Assembly (NCBI RefSeq): GCF_004769195.1
Contig: NZ_RQET01000014.1
Coordinates: forward strand, 124,001 to 188,000
Source: Leptospira fletcheri
GTDB taxonomy: Bacteria > Spirochaetota > Leptospiria > Leptospirales > Leptospiraceae
Direction of reading: 5' to 3'
Length of the DNA stretch: 64,000 bases
In this document: positions 1 to 9,928 of the stretch, piece after piece
Layout of the letters: each line of letters opens with the position of its first letter
Position numbering within the stretch: position 1 is the stretch's first letter
Position numbers and translations under genes: made by a program
Notes under the pieces: model-generated
Database searches by the model: none
The model's input: the letters and a program-made list of their open reading frames with translations, nothing else
What the model was told of the DNA's origin: nothing

Positions 1-72
1 GAGAAAAAAAGATACCTAGACAACGTCAATCGCCTGATGGCGGATTTCGGCGCGAAAGTAAATCCGAGTTAG
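1..72 (+). CDS. C-terminal end of an unidentified protein (partial)
   Basis: The first 72 bases read as 23 codons plus a TAG stop in frame 1. The peptide ends in ADFGAKVNPS. It is the tail of a plus-strand gene starting outside the window, and too little is left to name a family. The next gene at 90 points towards it, so the two are convergent with 17 bp between stop codons. Confidence 0.45.
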   Translation, partial: EKKRYLDNVNRLMADFGAKVNPS

Positions 73-89
73 AAAAACTAGGGTCTCGG

Positions 90-1745
90 TCAAAACCCTT
101 GGCCGAGTCCGCAGGTCGCATCGCTCGGAATTTCCTGCTGTTCTCTCTCGTCCATATATCGGGAAAGAAGTTGTTTGTTTCCTCCCAAATTTTCCCTTAG
201 AATCTCTTCGAGACGATTTTTGGAAAAGAGATCCGGCGACTCGGTCAATAATTTAAGTTTTTCATAATATTCTTTCAGATTGGGATCCGCAATTCGATTC
301 TCCCCGCTATCGATGGATTCCAAATAGCCCTCCGGTAAATTCCGTCCGAAATGACCGATACGCCAAGGGCGGGCCGATTTCAGTTTGCTCAATAAGGGAT
401 CGGTCAACGCATACACGTCCACGATTTTCCTTTCCGGCCCGGAATAGTACCCGAAATATCCTACGTTCAAAGTAGCGCAGACGGAAAAACGGGACGGAGA
501 GTTACTTTTGTCCTTTCTGTATTTTCTACCCTGCTCCGCCCAACCGTGATCCGGATATTCGGAAACGAAAAAGGATCGTAAAAAATTCGCATTCGGAAAA
601 TACATGCTCTTCTCGTCCGCGATTTTACCGTCCATCCTAGCCCGGGAATAAGTCGTGGTCGTATACAAATACGAACGGGGATTCAGGACCATAAAAAGAA
701 TAAAACATAAGAACCCGAATACCGCAACGGATCGATGACGGATTTTAGTTAAAACGAAGACCGCGGCTACGAACGGAAGAGAAACAAACCTTCCGGCCAT
801 AAAATCGCCGCCGATCTTTAGGATGTAAATCAGATAAAAAAGAATTCCCAACAGCGGAAAAAGAAATTCCGGATTGAATCCTTTTTTCCGATTCGTAACG
901 AGATATACGATCGAAAAAGCCAAGGCAAGGGCGGATACAGGATCCCAGAGGACGGAATTTCTCAAATACAAAAATCCTGAAAACCAGAGCTCTCCGGAAG
1001 GTACCCCGGTATTCAATTTCGCATATGCGGTGTTCGGAAACGGATAACCGTAATAGAGTAAGGAAAAAACGATCCATGCGAAAGCGGGTAAGAGTCCGAG
1101 ACTTCCCCATCCCATCCACCGAATCGTTTGTCCATTCTTGAAAGAAATAAGAAATAGCCAGGCGAGATAAGGGACTCCGAATAGAACCGTATCCTGTCGA
1201 TTTAAATATGCGAAAGAAAGAATCAATGCGAAGCCGAAAACGTCTTTTCCGTTCGGATTCGAAAGAAGCTTTTCCCCTTTCAGGAAAAGCAGGATCAAAA
1301 GTAGAAAAGAGGCGGGGTTTTCCAGACCGGAGGTGGAATAGTCGACAAAGGCGCGGCAAGAAACCAAAAGCAGAAGAATCCACGCAAATGTTTCCTGCTT
1401 CTCCGAGCGAGATCGAACAAGTAAAAAAGCGCTCCCAAAAATGCAGATCCAGGAAAGCAGGAGAGAGGCATAAAAAAGGGGAATTTTCAAGGCTCCGAAG
1501 AACGCGATGCCGAACATCCATAGAGGATGTGTATAGGCCTGGACCCTTTCGTACACGTTCCATCTCAATCCGAAACCGTTCAGAAAATTTTCCACGGTCC
1601 GAAAGGTGATATAAGAATCCTCTCCGACCCAGGAATTCATCAAAACCACATAACCGAACAAGATTACGGAAAAAGAATCGAGCCACTTTGCCCGGGACTG
1701 CGAGAAGATCCGATCCGAGATTTTATTCCAAAAAGACGATTCCAT
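90..1745 (-). CDS. GT-C family membrane glycosyltransferase, arabinofuranosyltransferase-like
   Basis: A 551-residue polytopic inner-membrane protein. Near residue 42 it has an acidic pair (GEDSYITFR) in the first extracytoplasmic loop, then GFGLRWN and YTHPLW. This loop is the signature of polyprenyl-phosphate-dependent GT-C enzymes, including AftB-type arabinofuranosyltransferases. About ten hydrophobic segments follow, ending near residue 370, with a soluble C-terminal region of about 180 residues. GT-C enzymes transfer a sugar from a lipid-phosphate donor on the periplasmic side. The DprE1/DprE2-like pair at 8411-10669 could supply a decaprenyl-phospho-arabinose-type donor, which is inference. 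Family confidence is good; substrate is unproven. Confidence 0.75.
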   Translation of the reverse strand: MESSFWNKISDRIFSQSRAKWLDSFSVILFGYVVLMNSWVGEDSYITFRTVENFLNGFGLRWNVYERVQAYTHPLWMFGIAFFGALKIPLFYASLLLSWICIFGSAFLLVRSRSEKQETFAWILLLLVSCRAFVDYSTSGLENPASFLLLILLFLKGEKLLSNPNGKDVFGFALILSFAYLNRQDTVLFGVPYLAWLFLISFKNGQTIRWMGWGSLGLLPAFAWIVFSLLYYGYPFPNTAYAKLNTGVPSGELWFSGFLYLRNSVLWDPVSALALAFSIVYLVTNRKKGFNPEFLFPLLGILFYLIYILKIGGDFMAGRFVSLPFVAAVFVLTKIRHRSVAVFGFLCFILFMVLNPRSYLYTTTTYSRARMDGKIADEKSMYFPNANFLRSFFVSEYPDHGWAEQGRKYRKDKSNSPSRFSVCATLNVGYFGYYSGPERKIVDVYALTDPLLSKLKSARPWRIGHFGRNLPEGYLESIDSGENRIADPNLKEYYEKLKLLTESPDLFSKNRLEEILRENLGGNKQLLSRYMDEREQQEIPSDATCGLGQGF

Positions 1746-1790
1746 TTTATCTATTTTATCGATTCCTAAAATACTTGAAAATTTGTCCGC

Positions 1791-3365
1791 TCATTTCCAA
1801 GTTCCGACCTGGCCTTTCAATCGGTCCGACTTGATTTCCCGCAAATTTCCGAAAAATCTTCCCAGGATAGGATTCAGTTCTTCCTCGCGCCAGATCGTTT
1901 TTCTGACACTTTCCGCCAACGCAGGATTGGAGGCGAGCACGGTTTTCATTCTAGGATCGATCCGATCCATATCCGTCTGGAAAAAAGCGACCTTGCTTCC
2001 CGGCCATTTTTCTCTTACTTTCGGAATCAAATCTTCGAGATCCGACGGGGTCGCGACCCTGAGTACGATCTTAGAGAAAAAATCGACACCCGCCATATAC
2101 GCGATGGAATCATCCGGAAAGATCCAGATATCCGCGGAGGAGGAATGGTAGAACGTATTGGAATTCTGCTGCTGCTTTCTTCCTTCGCCTATATACCTTA
2201 TACCGGCAAATCCCATCAGGAAAGAAAAAGACAATCCCGCCAACAAAACGTACCTGAATAGAACGGCTTTCCTTCTTCTTTTTAGAAAATAGAAATATTT
2301 GGAAAAAAGAATCACGAACGGAAATACGACCGGGCCGAAAAAACGCGGTCCCCAATTCGTGAATCCGTCGTTCGGAACGATAAGCAATACTAGAAATATA
2401 TAAGTCAGAGAGGAGCCCAAGATCAACTTGTTGGCTCGAGAGAGCCTTTTCCAGGAATACAATAAAACCGGAAAAAGCAGGAGCGTCGCCGGCATGTATC
2501 CGAAATATCCGAGCTTGAAATCGCCGAAAAAGAGCAGACTCTTGGCCCATCCTAGGCGAACGAGAAACGGGACCCCCAATCCTTCCCGATTGATCATGTA
2601 TCTCGGACCCAAAGGATGTCCGTAATCTATAAAATTAAAAATACCGAATATTGCTACGACTAGCCCTGCGCCCAGAATAAAAAGCGCAGATTTCCTGACG
2701 GTTTTTTTCAGGTCCGCCTCTTTGTGATTTCCGACCTTGGAAAGAAAAATCCATAAGGCCAAACTCGCGCAATAGACCAATCCCTCGTGCCTGAACCATA
2801 CGCTGATCCCGCACAGCAGTCCGGACAAAAGGAAAGCGAGATCCGTACCTCGTTTTTTAACGGAGAAGGTTAAGGAAAGGAAGCAAAAAAGAATGAAAAC
2901 GCTGTGTTCCGAATATTCCACGGAAAGAATCCATAAGAAGGTACATAGTACGCTGATAGCCAGTACGAGCGGCGAGGGTCTCCAATATTTTATGAAGGCG
3001 ACCAGGCAAAGAAAGAGACCGAATGCGCTCGCGTAAGGCAGAGATTCGAGTCCGAAAATCCAAATCCAAGGCGCCGAAATAGCCGCGAACGCTACTGGAA
3101 ACGCGCTTAAATTCCTTTGGCCGATCTGGAGGAATACGTTCCCTTGTTGTGGAAAGAATTTGAATGTCGGGTCCACCGCTTTTCCCGGATAATACAGCTC
3201 TTCCGATTGAAAACGATTCTGGAACAGCGAATATGCTTGGACCGCTTTGTTATGTATGTCCCAATTAAAGGAATATCTAGGCTTTAAATACGAGACGGAA
3301 CCGAATAACACGACCGCCAATAGGAATAAAGTCAGAAGTCTAGAGCTACGAAGGACTCGATTCAT
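1791..3365 (-). CDS. Polytopic membrane protein, putative glycosyltransferase (paralogue of 3499-5073)
   Basis: A 524-residue protein with an N-terminal membrane anchor, an extracytoplasmic loop containing DPTFKFFP, and about ten further membrane segments. The loop matches DPTFRFLP in the plus-strand neighbour of identical length at 3499, so the two are diverged paralogues transcribed apart from each other. The architecture resembles GT-C enzymes. I recall such pairs as the LA_3751/LA_3752-type putative glycosyltransferases of Leptospira, though no substrate is known. The context of acyltransferase and O-antigen ligase points to surface-polysaccharide assembly. It could alternatively be a glycan-binding or flippase-like protein. 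Confidence 0.65.
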   Translation of the reverse strand: MNRVLRSSRLLTLFLLAVVLFGSVSYLKPRYSFNWDIHNKAVQAYSLFQNRFQSEELYYPGKAVDPTFKFFPQQGNVFLQIGQRNLSAFPVAFAAISAPWIWIFGLESLPYASAFGLFLCLVAFIKYWRPSPLVLAISVLCTFLWILSVEYSEHSVFILFCFLSLTFSVKKRGTDLAFLLSGLLCGISVWFRHEGLVYCASLALWIFLSKVGNHKEADLKKTVRKSALFILGAGLVVAIFGIFNFIDYGHPLGPRYMINREGLGVPFLVRLGWAKSLLFFGDFKLGYFGYMPATLLLFPVLLYSWKRLSRANKLILGSSLTYIFLVLLIVPNDGFTNWGPRFFGPVVFPFVILFSKYFYFLKRRRKAVLFRYVLLAGLSFSFLMGFAGIRYIGEGRKQQQNSNTFYHSSSADIWIFPDDSIAYMAGVDFFSKIVLRVATPSDLEDLIPKVREKWPGSKVAFFQTDMDRIDPRMKTVLASNPALAESVRKTIWREEELNPILGRFFGNLREIKSDRLKGQVGTWK

Positions 3366-3498
3366 GAATCGCAGGTATTCTGCTGTACGGGAAGGAATAT
3401 GTAAAGGAAAATCCGAAACTCCGAGAGTACGAATACGGAACCCGCATTAGCGGGAGAATTTACTTGACCGGTATCGAAAACTACATTTCCTAGCTTTC

Positions 3499-5073
3499 AT
3501 GTTTCGAGCCGCGTTGCAACGTTTGATTTCCTTGACCGATTCAAAAAAAGGATTCGTTCTTTTCGGCGCCTCTTTTCTCGTTCTTTTTTTAACCTGGCAA
3601 TACCAAACCGGAATCCGAGTCGGAGATGGCGCCATCAAGCAGCAGCAGGTGGCGGACTTGTTAATCCAAGGATTTCCGGATTTTTCCTGCAGGTACTTCG
3701 GAAAGGATTTCGATCCTACGTTTCGCTTTCTCCCGATGACCATCGAAAAGGGAGACACGATGGCTCATTCTTACCGAGGAAAATGCTATTACGTTTTTCC
3801 TTTTTATTACGCTGCCGTCCAGGCGCCGTTCGCTCTCCTTTTCGGAAGAGCGGGAAGTTTCATTTTGTCTCTGATTTCCGGTTTGGTCTGTCTCGCCTTC
3901 CTATATGAAATCTCGAAAGAACTGCATTTCCGAAAAAGTACCAGACTTTTCTTCGTATTATTTCTGTTAGTCGGCTCCACGTTCAGCCTTTTTTCCACGG
4001 ATATGTCCGAATACATCCTTTCCATAGCGGGAGTCACCGCCGGCTTGTATTTTCTATTGCTAGCCGAGGAAGAGAAAGGTCGAGAAACCAAAGTCGCGAT
4101 CCTAGCCGGAATCTCATTCGGGCTTGCGGCATTTTTCCGCCAAGAAGTGGTCTTGCTGGCGGCTTCTCTCATTCTCTCCCAAGTCCTTTTCCTGCCGAAA
4201 CGGTTCCGATTGCTATGGTTCCCCGCCGTATTCGGAGTCCTATTTCTTTTGCAAGCAGCGATCAATTATACCATAGTGGGACATCCTTTCGGGTCCCGTG
4301 GATACCTACAGTCTTTCTCTCCGAAGGAATTCGATCCTTGGATACAACTTTCTTTCTTTTGGGAACTGATCGCCTTCGGCCACGGATCCGTAGGGTTAAT
4401 CGGAGCGTATCCGATCCTGCTCTTCACTTGGAAATCGATCTTTAAGGATTCGAAGATCCGGATCGTTTTCGTAGGAATTCTGCTTTTCATTCTTTTATCC
4501 GCGGCTCTCACTTCCCCTAAATTCTGGCAGGGAGTTCTTTTCGGCCCCCGATTCCTATTGACGGTGACCCCGATCCTACTTCTGTTCGCTTTTCATTCCT
4601 TGGAAAGCCTCTACACAGTCGGTTCTAAACCCTTGAAAGTATTGGCGATTCTTGCGATCGGATTTTCCGTTCTCGGGGCCTGTACGTACGACGTGATGTA
4701 CCATAAATTCACGAAATCCATCGTTTTGGAAAACTCCGAATTGGATTCTTTTGCGGAAAAGGTCGTCGTTTATAGAAGAGGGAGCGCCATGTTTCCCCCG
4801 AATTCGTTTCGGACGGAAAGAATGATCTTCGAACTCCCGGATGAAACGGAATTCGACGTACTTTTGACTGGACTCTACGGATCCGGTATCCGAAGGTTTA
4901 CCGTAGTCGGCGCCAAGGATTATTATCCCAAGGAAAAATTAGTGCCGAAATCGAGCCGGTTCGAAATCGCCGAGATCTCTTTTCATAAAAGTCCTTCTAT
5001 CCATTTAGAAACCGTGGAAATCCGACCGATACCGAACCGAGCCGACCTGGAAACGCTGCATGAAAGCCGTTAG
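3499..5073 (+). CDS. Polytopic membrane protein, putative glycosyltransferase (paralogue of 1791-3365)
   Basis: A 524-residue protein with a first membrane helix at about 19-38, a long loop with KDFDPTFRFLP and YYVFPFYYAAVQ, then repeated hydrophobic segments to about residue 395 and a soluble tail. Length, loop motif and helix spacing match the divergent gene at 1791-3365, so an old inverted duplication is likely. The start codon is ATG with a divergent intergenic gap of 133 bp. Its stop overlaps the start of the acyltransferase gene by 14 bp, which implies translational coupling and a shared role in polysaccharide building. Function is inferred from topology and context. Confidence 0.65.
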   Translation: MFRAALQRLISLTDSKKGFVLFGASFLVLFLTWQYQTGIRVGDGAIKQQQVADLLIQGFPDFSCRYFGKDFDPTFRFLPMTIEKGDTMAHSYRGKCYYVFPFYYAAVQAPFALLFGRAGSFILSLISGLVCLAFLYEISKELHFRKSTRLFFVLFLLVGSTFSLFSTDMSEYILSIAGVTAGLYFLLLAEEEKGRETKVAILAGISFGLAAFFRQEVVLLAASLILSQVLFLPKRFRLLWFPAVFGVLFLLQAAINYTIVGHPFGSRGYLQSFSPKEFDPWIQLSFFWELIAFGHGSVGLIGAYPILLFTWKSIFKDSKIRIVFVGILLFILLSAALTSPKFWQGVLFGPRFLLTVTPILLLFAFHSLESLYTVGSKPLKVLAILAIGFSVLGACTYDVMYHKFTKSIVLENSELDSFAEKVVVYRRGSAMFPPNSFRTERMIFELPDETEFDVLLTGLYGSGIRRFTVVGAKDYYPKEKLVPKSSRFEIAEISFHKSPSIHLETVEIRPIPNRADLETLHESR

Positions 5074-6310
5074 GCATTATTTTTTTGGAATATTCAAATT
5101 CGATCCTCGTGAAATCGCCCCTCTAAACGGATTACGAAGTTTAGGTTTCTTTTTAGTCGTCGCGGGTCACATGTACCGCCCTTTCGAATCGAAGATCCAG
5201 GATCCGAACGAATTCGCCCGTAACTTCTTCAGCTCCGGAAGTTTTGCGATGGATATCTTTTTCGTATTGAGCGGCTTCCTGATTTCGGGTCCGCTTTTTC
5301 GGGAATTGGATCGATCCGGAACGATCCGACTCGGCGTGTTTTTTTCCAAACGGACGATTCGGATTTTTCCCCCGTATTTCATTTTTCTGTCCTTGCAGAC
5401 TTTCTTGCTCCTTCCCCTGCTAATCAAACTCCAGCCGGAATCCGCAAACGAGTTGATCCAATATAGAAGCAGAGCCGTATTCGATTTTCTATATATATCC
5501 AATTACTTTCCGGGAACGGTTCCGCACGGATGGTCCCTCTCCCTGGAAGAACAGTTCTATCTTCTTTTTCCGCCCTTTCTACTCGTCTTTTTCAGAAAAA
5601 TTCCGGAAAAATACAGGATCTATACGCTGGTATCCTGCATCCTATTTCCAACGATTTATCGGTTTCTAATATTCAAATTAAAAATAGAAGGAATTACGGA
5701 TCCTGTTCTTTCCAAAGCGCTCTACCACGAACTGATCTACTACCCTCTTCACGCTAGACTGGATTCCCTTTTTATGGGAATTTTGCTCGCCTACGTCTTA
5801 AACCGCTATCCGGATCGTATTTTCAATTTTCTGAAAGATAGTAAAAAAAGAAGAACTCTACTGCTTGCCTCGTCTGCCGCAGTTTTCTATATCATCTTCT
5901 TTCTCTACGAATTCCGTCCGGATCCGATTTCCATGGTTTTCCGTTTCAATCTGAACGCTTTTGCTTGTGCCGCAGTGATGCTTCTTTCGTTGAGGCCGGA
6001 GTCCCTGTCTTCCAAATTACTTTCGTTTAGGATATTCTCACCCATCGCAAAATTGTCCTACTGTGCGTATCTGATTCATTTCTTTCTGGCGGGAATTTTA
6101 ACTCCCCTGTTCGTAGACGTGAATCATCCGAGATATCTGGATTTTGCACTGGCTTTCGTGCCGGCAGGGTTTATCGTACTTTTCTTCGGATATCTATTCC
6201 ACTTGATCGCGGAAAGACCCTTCATGGTCTGGAAAGAATCCAGGTACGGGAAAGAAGTGATGTTGTCTAAAAAGGAGAACGCTTTTCCAGAGGCAGGAGA
6301 AACGGGTTGA
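5060..6310 (+). CDS. Acyltransferase 3 family (OafA/YrhL-like) membrane protein
   Basis: A 416-residue integral membrane acyltransferase. Diagnostic stretches are LNGLRSLGFFLVVAGH near residue 22 with the conserved His, FFVLSGFLISGP near 70, and GWSLSLEEQFYLLFP near 158. About ten membrane helices follow. The family moves acyl groups, usually acetyl, onto extracytoplasmic glycans such as O-antigen. It overlaps the preceding glycosyltransferase-like gene by 14 bp. Its 3' end overlaps the convergent O-antigen ligase-like gene by 44 bp, so the two mRNAs share complementary tails. The family call is firm; the acceptor glycan is unknown. Confidence 0.85.
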   Translation: MKAVRHYFFGIFKFDPREIAPLNGLRSLGFFLVVAGHMYRPFESKIQDPNEFARNFFSSGSFAMDIFFVLSGFLISGPLFRELDRSGTIRLGVFFSKRTIRIFPPYFIFLSLQTFLLLPLLIKLQPESANELIQYRSRAVFDFLYISNYFPGTVPHGWSLSLEEQFYLLFPPFLLVFFRKIPEKYRIYTLVSCILFPTIYRFLIFKLKIEGITDPVLSKALYHELIYYPLHARLDSLFMGILLAYVLNRYPDRIFNFLKDSKKRRTLLLASSAAVFYIIFFLYEFRPDPISMVFRFNLNAFACAAVMLLSLRPESLSSKLLSFRIFSPIAKLSYCAYLIHFFLAGILTPLFVDVNHPRYLDFALAFVPAGFIVLFFGYLFHLIAERPFMVWKESRYGKEVMLSKKENAFPEAGETG

Positions 6311-8360
6311 ACTTTCTCATGCTTTTTTTGTAATTCTCGGAATTGTCGTTAGGTTTCAACCTTTCCAAATTATAGAAACAGAACCAAGGATTGGAAGAAT
6401 AGGAAGTGCAAGCTTCGAATCTTTCGATCGCAACGTGACTAAAACGATCCTCTCGGGTTTTGCTGTACAAAACTCTCGCTAATTCTGCGCTTTCTTCCAG
6501 AAAAATGGGATCCTTCGGAAAGACCCTGACTAACCTTTCCGAAATGGAAAAAGCCTCCCGTAACTTAACGATTTTCTGATCATCTACAAAACTCTCGTCC
6601 AGCACCAGATCGTTCAGAAGATTTCTGGAACGGAATCCTTTGGTCAATGCGACCTGTTCCGAATGCAGGGATTCGATATGAAGCAGAAAACACGCGGAGC
6701 ATAAGAAAAGAAAAGCGACTCCGACGGAGATATAGCGGCCAATTCCTTTGGCAAAAACCGAGATCCCGTTTTTAATCGGTGCGGAGAACTCGGGAGGCAG
6801 AGACGCGAACAGCAGGAGAGAAAAGGCCGTATGCAACCCCGCAATGTTAAACGAATAGTTCGCCATGGAATAGACCCCGAAGCAAAAGAGGGAGATACGA
6901 AAACCGAAAGCGCTGCTCCGGAATTGGATCTTATCCGCTTTCAGAAACGGAAATAAAGCGAAGAAAAAACACCCTAGCAATCCGAGCGCGGGAAAAAAAC
7001 CCCAGTTCAAACCGACCTGAAGGAATAGATTATGTACGTGAATCCTTCCCAAATCCTCCTGCATAAAGACGCCTGGGGGGAGGTCCAACGGATTCCCCCA
7101 GACCAATAAACCTTTGTATTGGAATCCTCCGATTCCGAAGAGCCAATTGTCCGCCAAAGCCCGAAGAGCCAATCTCCAGAGCAGGGTTCTTGCCCACAAG
7201 GAATGAAAATTGTCAAAGAGAGGAAACTTGAAATTCTGAAAGAAAATCCAGGCGAACAAACCTAGAAAGACGACCAGGATTCCGACGAACATCAAACGAA
7301 GTTTTTCGGAAACGAATTTCAGGAAAAAGAAAACGAATACCGTCGCGAAGAAAGCGATGTACAGACCGCGAACATGAATGACGAACGTAGCCGCAGCCAG
7401 CAAGCAGAAACAAACCAGAAAAAAGGTCCTGGCTTTCCATTTCTGAGAGCAAAAAAAACCGTGAAGAACCCAAGGCATGGAAAGTGAAAGCAGGGTCGCG
7501 ATATCGTTGGTATTCGTTCCGGCGAGTATCGTTTTCTTTACGAAAATCAAGGATGCGAGTCCGTTCTGGAAGGAAAAGAAAGAAAGAGCCGCGAATAAAA
7601 AGAAACCGCTTACGATAAATAAAGTCCCGACGGATCTTTGGACCATGGAACTCCATGAGGAAGGTTCGATGTTTACGAATAGAAGAAAGAGGCAGATCGG
7701 AATGCCTTGCAGAAAAAATCCGTCGGCAAAGTCGAGCACGGGAGTCTTAAATCCCGCATAAAGCCAAGGGAGTAAAGCGTACAGAAGTAAAAAGAGCACG
7801 AACGACTTAGGAGCACGGTAACGAAGAACCTTGACGGTCCGGAAACCCAGAATACGATCCGCGAGTATACCGAGCAAAAAGAAGAACGTCAAGGCCCCCT
7901 TGTATGGAGTCTGGAGCTGCAGCGCCAAAAAAGGAAGACTTCCGTAAAAACATGCCAGGATCAGATTCGTCCCGACCCTCGACGCACCTCGAACATAACG
8001 TATGATGAGAAAAACGATCACGCCCATATAGGCGAATCTTCCGAACATCTTCAATCTGGGGATTTCGGTGTTGATGAGATAGGAAGTGAATAAGGCGGTG
8101 GAAACGGAGGAATAAATCAATCCGAAGAGGAGCCCGAAATCCAGGATTCTTTTCCGTCTCTGATCTCTCCTGAGCCAAAGATAGGCGTATCCCAAACTTA
8201 CGATAAAGAACCCGCCTACGATCAATTCATATAGGGAGTTTCTGGAGACGGCCGGATCGAAACCCATCCACATAAAAAGGACGGAAAAGAAGATTATATT
8301 CGCAGCTCTTTTTAGCGATTTGAAGTTTTCGCCGAAAAAGCCGATCGTCCCTTTAGACAT
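6267..8360 (-). CDS. O-antigen ligase/polymerase family (Wzy_C-type) membrane protein
   Basis: A 697-residue protein with about twelve membrane segments. It has a long periplasmic loop ending in HVHNLFLQVGLNWGFFP, the conserved His-containing motif of the Wzy_C/WaaL superfamily, near residue 445. A soluble tail of about 130 residues follows the last helix and looks helical, possibly TPR-like. Family members polymerise or ligate lipid-linked glycans at the periplasmic face. Its position among glycosyltransferases supports LPS or another surface glycan as product. Ligase and polymerase cannot be told apart from sequence alone. The stop lies inside the convergent acyltransferase gene. Confidence 0.8.
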   Translation of the reverse strand: MSKGTIGFFGENFKSLKRAANIIFFSVLFMWMGFDPAVSRNSLYELIVGGFFIVSLGYAYLWLRRDQRRKRILDFGLLFGLIYSSVSTALFTSYLINTEIPRLKMFGRFAYMGVIVFLIIRYVRGASRVGTNLILACFYGSLPFLALQLQTPYKGALTFFFLLGILADRILGFRTVKVLRYRAPKSFVLFLLLYALLPWLYAGFKTPVLDFADGFFLQGIPICLFLLFVNIEPSSWSSMVQRSVGTLFIVSGFFLFAALSFFSFQNGLASLIFVKKTILAGTNTNDIATLLSLSMPWVLHGFFCSQKWKARTFFLVCFCLLAAATFVIHVRGLYIAFFATVFVFFFLKFVSEKLRLMFVGILVVFLGLFAWIFFQNFKFPLFDNFHSLWARTLLWRLALRALADNWLFGIGGFQYKGLLVWGNPLDLPPGVFMQEDLGRIHVHNLFLQVGLNWGFFPALGLLGCFFFALFPFLKADKIQFRSSAFGFRISLFCFGVYSMANYSFNIAGLHTAFSLLLFASLPPEFSAPIKNGISVFAKGIGRYISVGVAFLFLCSACFLLHIESLHSEQVALTKGFRSRNLLNDLVLDESFVDDQKIVKLREAFSISERLVRVFPKDPIFLEESAELARVLYSKTREDRFSHVAIERFEACTSYSSNPWFCFYNLERLKPNDNSENYKKSMRKFNPFLLPLEKRSPF

Positions 8361-8410
8361 TATATTCGAATCCTTTCATATTGCGGGATCATTCTGGGAA
8401 GTCATCCCAC

Positions 8411-9898
8411 TTATTTCCAAATCCTCCTGTACAGATCGGATTCCAGCAAATTACCCGGATCCAGTTTCTTTTTCAAGGATCTAAATTTATCCAGAGTCTT
8501 TTTCGGGAAGGCGCGATTCAAAATCTCGGGACGAAGAGTACTGTCTTTGGCAAAATAAAATTTCCCACCGTATTTCAAAACGATTTCGTCCATTTCCTTC
8601 GTTAGTTCCCACAGCTTTTCCTTATTCCCTTTCGTCATCGGAAAATCCATTGCCATGGAATATCCGTCCAAAGCGTGCGTGAGAAGGAATTTATCCGGGC
8701 GGTGTTTCTTAAATACGGCCAACCAGGTCACGATTCCTTTTTTTTGCCCCGCTTTGAGAAGTTCCTCGAATCCCCGAACAGCATTCTCTTTCGGAAGAAA
8801 ACTCTGGTATTGTATCATCGCGCCCGGCTTGTACATAAATTTCCAATTCGGAACGTAATCCAGAAGAAACGCGTATTCCGCGTGTCCCTGCATATAAGGT
8901 TTATTATTGTTCAGAAATCCCGAAAGCCACTTTCCGAAATTCACAAAGCGCATTCCGAATTTGTTGCTGAACGGGTACATGAAAATCCACATCCATGATT
9001 TAGGAACCAGACCCAGAAAGGTGGAAGGAAGAATCTGATTTTCTATCTTGCAATTTTCCGGGAAGCCGGGGTCTTCCCCCGCTTTTAAATGGACCGCTTT
9101 ATGGATCTGTCCTCTCCCGAGTTGTTTGCCTGAGGCGAACGCATCCACCCACCCGACCAAATAATCCGATTGCTTGTATTCTTTCTCGAAATAGTCGAAC
9201 ATCTCCTGGAGATCGAACGTATTGACCGGCCAAACCCGCATCTTTCCGGCATAGATTTTCTTCATCCGAATCGTAACGGTGAGAAATGCCCCGAGCATTC
9301 CGAAGCCGGAAATTGCGGAATAAAACAGATCCGGATTCTTTTTAGGACTGGAGACGTGCTCTTTTCCGTCCACGGTCAAAAACGTGAATTCTTGGATATG
9401 GTCTCCGATGGGCCCTACCGCAAAATTATTCTTTCCATGTATATTCATGGAAAGTGCACCACCCAAAGTCGGAAACATAGTCCCGCTTACCACCGGCGGC
9501 CAGAAACCTTTTTCCACACCGAATTCCCAGAGTTGTTTGATCGTGACTCCGGACTCCGCCTTTAACACTCCGGTCTTTTGGTCGAAGGAGAGAATACGGT
9601 TAAAATCCTTGATATCGATGACGATGCCTTTTTCGTTCGTCGCCGCGTCGCCGTAACTGCAACCTCCCCCGCGAAAGGAAAGCTTGGTTCCGGTGGAACT
9701 TGCATAAGCAAATGCTTCCCGAAAATCCTGTTCCGATTTCGGATAGAAAACCGGGCTGAGGGAGAAGTGATTCATTCCCCAAGCTTCCACTTTTTTAGGA
9801 GCCCCTAGTTTGGCTTCGAAGGCCGCCCTATCGAAAGAGGTTCCTTTCTTTGGGACCTTCGTTGTTTGTACGGATTTTTTTTTGCGTGCAGTAGCCAT
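8411..9898 (-). CDS. DprE1-like FAD-dependent polyprenyl-phosphoribose 2'-oxidase
   Basis: A 495-residue FAD-linked oxidase of the vanillyl-alcohol-oxidase fold. [12 protein letters not shown] at 77-88 and IHGKN at 153-157 match the FAD-binding sequences of mycobacterial DprE1, and His154 corresponds to the flavin-contacting His132. FYFAKDS at 447-453 keeps the catalytic Lys (Lys451). At the DprE1 Cys387 position it has Ala416, in SMAMDF. A basic N-terminal tail of about 25 residues is extra. DprE1 oxidises decaprenyl-phosphoribose and a DprE2 partner reduces the keto product to arabinose; a DprE2-like gene lies 30 bp upstream. The ATG start is preceded by an AAGGCAG-type ribosome site. Confidence 0.82.
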   Translation of the reverse strand: MATARKKKSVQTTKVPKKGTSFDRAAFEAKLGAPKKVEAWGMNHFSLSPVFYPKSEQDFREAFAYASSTGTKLSFRGGGCSYGDAATNEKGIVIDIKDFNRILSFDQKTGVLKAESGVTIKQLWEFGVEKGFWPPVVSGTMFPTLGGALSMNIHGKNNFAVGPIGDHIQEFTFLTVDGKEHVSSPKKNPDLFYSAISGFGMLGAFLTVTIRMKKIYAGKMRVWPVNTFDLQEMFDYFEKEYKQSDYLVGWVDAFASGKQLGRGQIHKAVHLKAGEDPGFPENCKIENQILPSTFLGLVPKSWMWIFMYPFSNKFGMRFVNFGKWLSGFLNNNKPYMQGHAEYAFLLDYVPNWKFMYKPGAMIQYQSFLPKENAVRGFEELLKAGQKKGIVTWLAVFKKHRPDKFLLTHALDGYSMAMDFPMTKGNKEKLWELTKEMDEIVLKYGGKFYFAKDSTLRPEILNRAFPKKTLDKFRSLKKKLDPGNLLESDLYRRIWK

Positions 9899-9928
9899 AT
9901 CGTCTGCCTTAAAAGGTCGCGTTCACGT

